From a bacterium (GTDB lineage: Bacteria > SZUA-79 > Acidulodesulfobacterales > Acidulodesulfobacteraceae), in the NCBI GenBank assembly GCA_021798015.1, contig JAJZYP010000009.1:1-34691 (forward strand): a DNA stretch of 34,691 bases. Direction: 5' to 3'. How positions within the stretch are numbered: the first letter of the stretch is position 1; every line of letters begins with the position of its first letter. Below, one piece after another: positions 32,395-34,691 of this stretch. The notes below the pieces were generated by a model. That model was given only the letters and a program-made list of their open reading frames with translations, was not told where the DNA came from and did not search any database. Made by a program: the position numbers and the translations under genes.

Positions 32395-34320
32395 ATGAAT
32401 AACTTAAAAAGCGAAAAGGGTTCATATCTAAAATCCGCAGTTCGTCAACCTGTTAACTGGTATCCATGGTGCGCGGAAGCGTTTGATAAGGCAAAAGAAA
32501 ATGATTTGCCTGTGCTTTTGGATATCGGGGCTGTCTGGTGCCATTGGTGTCATGTAATGGACAAAGAGTCTTACGAAGATGAAGAGACGGCAAGTATAAT
32601 AAATCAGGATTTTGTTGCGATTAAGGTTGATAAAGATGAAAGGCCGGATATCGATTCCCGTTATCAAAAAGCGGTTAGCGTATTCTCCGGTAACGGAGGG
32701 TGGCCTCTTACCGCATTTTTGACGTACGAGGGGTACTTTTTTTATGGCGGGACATACTTTCCGAAGGAAGCAAAATTTGGAATTCCTTCTTACAAATCGG
32801 TTTTAGCGGAGATTGCAAAATATTATAAGGAAAATAAAGAGGCTATTTTTTCGCAAAGCAAAGATTTTTATGACAGGATATTTAGGGATTCAAACAAATT
32901 TTTAATCTTTAACATTCAGAGAATAAACGAAGCCGTTAAAGAGGGTAAAAGTTTAAGCGAAGAATACGTTAAAGGGCTTTTAAGCGAGGCGGCGCAAGAG
33001 TTCAAACTTCATTTTGATAATGAAAACGGAGGAGTTGACGAGTTCCCCAAATTTTTTTATTTTTCTTCGCTGGAACTGCTTTTGTGGGATTATGCGGTAA
33101 ACCATGATAAAGATTCTTTGTCAAAAGGGGTTTTTACCCTGAAAAAGATAGCCGATGGCGGTGTTTTTGACCATGTCGGCGGCGGTTTCCACAGATATTC
33201 CACCGATAAAAAATGGATAATACCCCATTTTGAAAAGCTTGCCAATGACAATGCAAATGCATTAAGGGTTTATTTGAATTATTACAGGATTACAGGCGAC
33301 AAAGTCATATTAAATGCTATAAACAGGACGCTGGATTTTATTACAAACGATTTATATGACAGAATTAATGGGGGCTTTTATGCCAGTATGGATGCCGATG
33401 TAACAGAGGGCGATGACGGAAGTTTTTTTACATGGACTTTTGATGAGCTAAAGGGTATTTTTCCGGATAACGAAGAGTTAAAAGCGATAATAAATTTGTT
33501 TAATATCGGTAAAGACGGCAGAATGCGGGAGCAAGGCGAAAACGGTAACGGGGCGGCTGTAATAGGCGGGATAAATGGAGCAACCCCAAATGTTTTATAC
33601 ATTAATTCGCGAGAACGGGAAGGGGATATTGTTTTAAGTAAATTTTACAATGATGCCGTATGCAGACTTAAAACTCAAAGAGATAAAAGAAAACAGCCGT
33701 TTATAGATAAGATTAAATATAGTTCCGTAAACGGAAATATCATATATTCGATAACTGAATTAAGTAAGATTTTCAGTTTTAATAACAACGATAACGGTAA
33801 TAGACAAAAACTTAATGAAATAGCCGAAAAATCTATTAAGCCTTTTTTAGACGTTTTTGATAAAAACGGTGATGTAGGAAGATTTATTGGCGAGCCTGGC
33901 GGTTCTCTTCTTGAGGACAACGCTTATATAATTTTAGCTTTAACAGGTTTGTTCGAAACAACATCTAAACCGATGTATCTGGTTTATGCAAAAAGAATTG
34001 CCGAGCATGTTATAAAAAACTATTATGACGGCGAAGAGGGCGGTTTTTTTGACATAAAGCATACCGTAAAAAGTTCAAAAATTGGATTTCTAAGTCATAA
34101 AGAAAAATCTATTGCCGATTATGGGGGTTATTCGCCAAATTCAATGATATTATTGGGGATGGCAAGGCTTTATGTATTAACGAACGAGATTCGGTTTCAA
34201 AATGTCATATTAAAATCCTTTGAGTATTTTATTAATGATGCAAATAATTTTAAATATAACAGCTCAAGCTATATAATGAGTTTGATGCATCATGCGCTGG
34301 GAATAAATAAAAATATCTAA
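32395..34320 (+). CDS. Thioredoxin-domain protein of the DUF255/YyaL family
   Basis: A 641-residue protein with an N-terminal thioredoxin-like domain, 'VNWYPWCAEAFDKAKENDLP', 'WCHWCHVMDKESYEDEETA' (C49 and C52 as CxxC) and 'FVAIKVDKDERPDID', followed by an alpha/alpha-barrel-like region with 'GGVDEFPKFFY', 'DHVGGGFHRYSTDKKWIIPHFEKLANDN' and 'GGFYASMDADVTEG'. This is the complete YyaL/SPATA20 layout, with the long C-terminal domain related to N-acylglucosamine epimerase folds. The biochemical role of the family is unclear. It starts 21 nt after the aldolase gene, probably one operon. Confidence 0.9.
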   Translation: MNNLKSEKGSYLKSAVRQPVNWYPWCAEAFDKAKENDLPVLLDIGAVWCHWCHVMDKESYEDEETASIINQDFVAIKVDKDERPDIDSRYQKAVSVFSGNGGWPLTAFLTYEGYFFYGGTYFPKEAKFGIPSYKSVLAEIAKYYKENKEAIFSQSKDFYDRIFRDSNKFLIFNIQRINEAVKEGKSLSEEYVKGLLSEAAQEFKLHFDNENGGVDEFPKFFYFSSLELLLWDYAVNHDKDSLSKGVFTLKKIADGGVFDHVGGGFHRYSTDKKWIIPHFEKLANDNANALRVYLNYYRITGDKVILNAINRTLDFITNDLYDRINGGFYASMDADVTEGDDGSFFTWTFDELKGIFPDNEELKAIINLFNIGKDGRMREQGENGNGAAVIGGINGATPNVLYINSREREGDIVLSKFYNDAVCRLKTQRDKRKQPFIDKIKYSSVNGNIIYSITELSKIFSFNNNDNGNRQKLNEIAEKSIKPFLDVFDKNGDVGRFIGEPGGSLLEDNAYIILALTGLFETTSKPMYLVYAKRIAEHVIKNYYDGEEGGFFDIKHTVKSSKIGFLSHKEKSIADYGGYSPNSMILLGMARLYVLTNEIRFQNVILKSFEYFINDANNFKYNSSSYIMSLMHHALGINKNI

Positions 34321-34349
34321 AAAATATTAAAAATTCACATTAGATTTTC

Positions 34350-34379
34350 TTGACATACTTAAGCCGGTTGTAGTAATAT
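34350..34379 (+). promoter_or_regulatory. Promoter of the LysM protein gene
   Basis: A perfect TTGACA (34350-34355), an 18-bp spacer and TAATAT (34374-34379), about 94 nt before the ATG at 34473. An AGGGGGGGT tract near 34455-34463 is a G-rich ribosome-site candidate. Confidence 0.6.
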
Positions 34380-34472
34380 ACATAAAAAAAATAGCATAAT
34401 AGCATAATTAGGATTAGGTTCAATAAAAATAAATAAATGAGTTATTAAAATTACAGGGGGGGTAAAGAGTAA

Positions 34473-34691
34473 ATGAAGAAAAGAAATTTTTCTTTGCGTG
34501 CTAAGTTTCTTTTGTTTATTTTATCTTTCTTAGTATTTTTTGTTGGTTTTTCCCCTTTTAATGCTTATTCTTTTTATAATTACATGACCGTTCACTCGGG
34601 AGAAACACTCTCTCAGATTGCAGATAGCCATAATACCACGGTTGCATCTATAATGTCTTTAAACAGACTCCATAGTTATATCATATTTCCG
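34473..34691 (+). CDS. LysM-domain cell-wall protein, N-terminal part (3' end outside window)
   Basis: The first 73 residues of an ORF that runs off the window. A basic start and a hydrophobic stretch ('FLLFILSFLVFFVGF') form a signal peptide or anchor, and a LysM domain follows: 'YMTVHSGETLSQIADSHNTT' with 'IMSLNRLHSY'. LysM binds peptidoglycan. NlpD-type M23 endopeptidases and LysM-SPOR or transglycosylase proteins all start this way, and what follows the LysM cannot be seen, so a more exact call is not possible. Confidence 0.82.
   Translation, partial: MKKRNFSLRAKFLLFILSFLVFFVGFSPFNAYSFYNYMTVHSGETLSQIADSHNTTVASIMSLNRLHSYIIFP

Noticed and set aside
1-34691. tRNA, rRNA or other structured RNA genes
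   Set aside because: I found no cloverleaf-like segment with a T-loop GTTCGA-type core or any rRNA sequence in the gaps; all gaps are short apart from 28225-28706.

Overview
The window is AT-rich, gene-dense chromosomal DNA from a diderm (outer-membrane) bacterium. All 38 supported protein genes lie on the + strand; two are cut by the window edges. Supporting a diderm of deltaproteobacterial grade are a BamD-type lipoprotein, an OM lipoprotein of LolB/DUF4292 type, a PilT ATPase, a surE-pcm-rpoS run, the order pgpA-cinA-recA-pilT-recX-alaS, and a beta-barrel protein carrying a c-type heme motif. Low G+C, a cytochrome-porin resembling Cyc2, cluster-type LarE and TusA/DsrE-like sulfur-relay proteins fit an anaerobic or sulfur/iron-metabolising lineage. 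Candidatus Acidulodesulfobacterales (Sva0485) is my best guess, at low confidence, because nothing here is a taxonomic marker I can align.

Layout. 1-6776: cell-elongation genes (mreC end, mreD, PBP2, RodA), interrupted by a SurA_N/PpiD-like chaperone, larE and an inositol-monophosphatase. 6860-14299: pgpA, cinA, recA (own sigma70 promoter), pilT, recX, alaS. 14335-16121: a small glutaredoxin-fold protein and two outer-membrane lipoproteins. 16136-18011: the infC-rpmI-rplT translation operon followed directly by ihfA and a MerR gene; the usual pheS-pheT pair is missing and infC has no AUG/GUG/UUG start. 18014-20504: surE-pcm-rpoS. 20511-24888: a kinase/ATPase fusion, a GT39 membrane glycosyltransferase and a dolichol-phosphate-mannose-synthase-like GT2. 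25017-26058: apt and a small membrane-anchored cytochrome c. 26137-28224: an Fe-S/sulfur operon (iscS-like, iscU, tusA) behind a near-consensus IscR type-1 operator. 28290-30231: a composite inverted-repeat element in the leader of a Cyc2-like cytochrome-porin gene, closed by a strong terminator. 30388-34691: a repeat coiled-coil membrane protein, two small DsrE/DsrH-like proteins, an LsrF/DhnA-type aldolase, a DUF255 thioredoxin-domain protein and the start of a LysM protein.

Most notable observations. (1) The IscS homologue has lost its PLP-binding lysine (H-R instead of H-K), the usual Gln and the phosphate-site Arg, but keeps the catalytic Cys and sits with iscU and tusA under an IscR-type site. 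It therefore looks like a cluster-assembly partner rather than a normal cysteine desulfurase. (2) A perfect 35-bp palindrome is inserted in frame in the GT39 gene, and the same family serves as a terminator 2.9 kb downstream. (3) infC must start at AUA or AUU. (4) A 170-bp MITE-like element lies in the leader of the cytochrome-porin gene, and a decayed copy of one of its arms lies upstream of recA.
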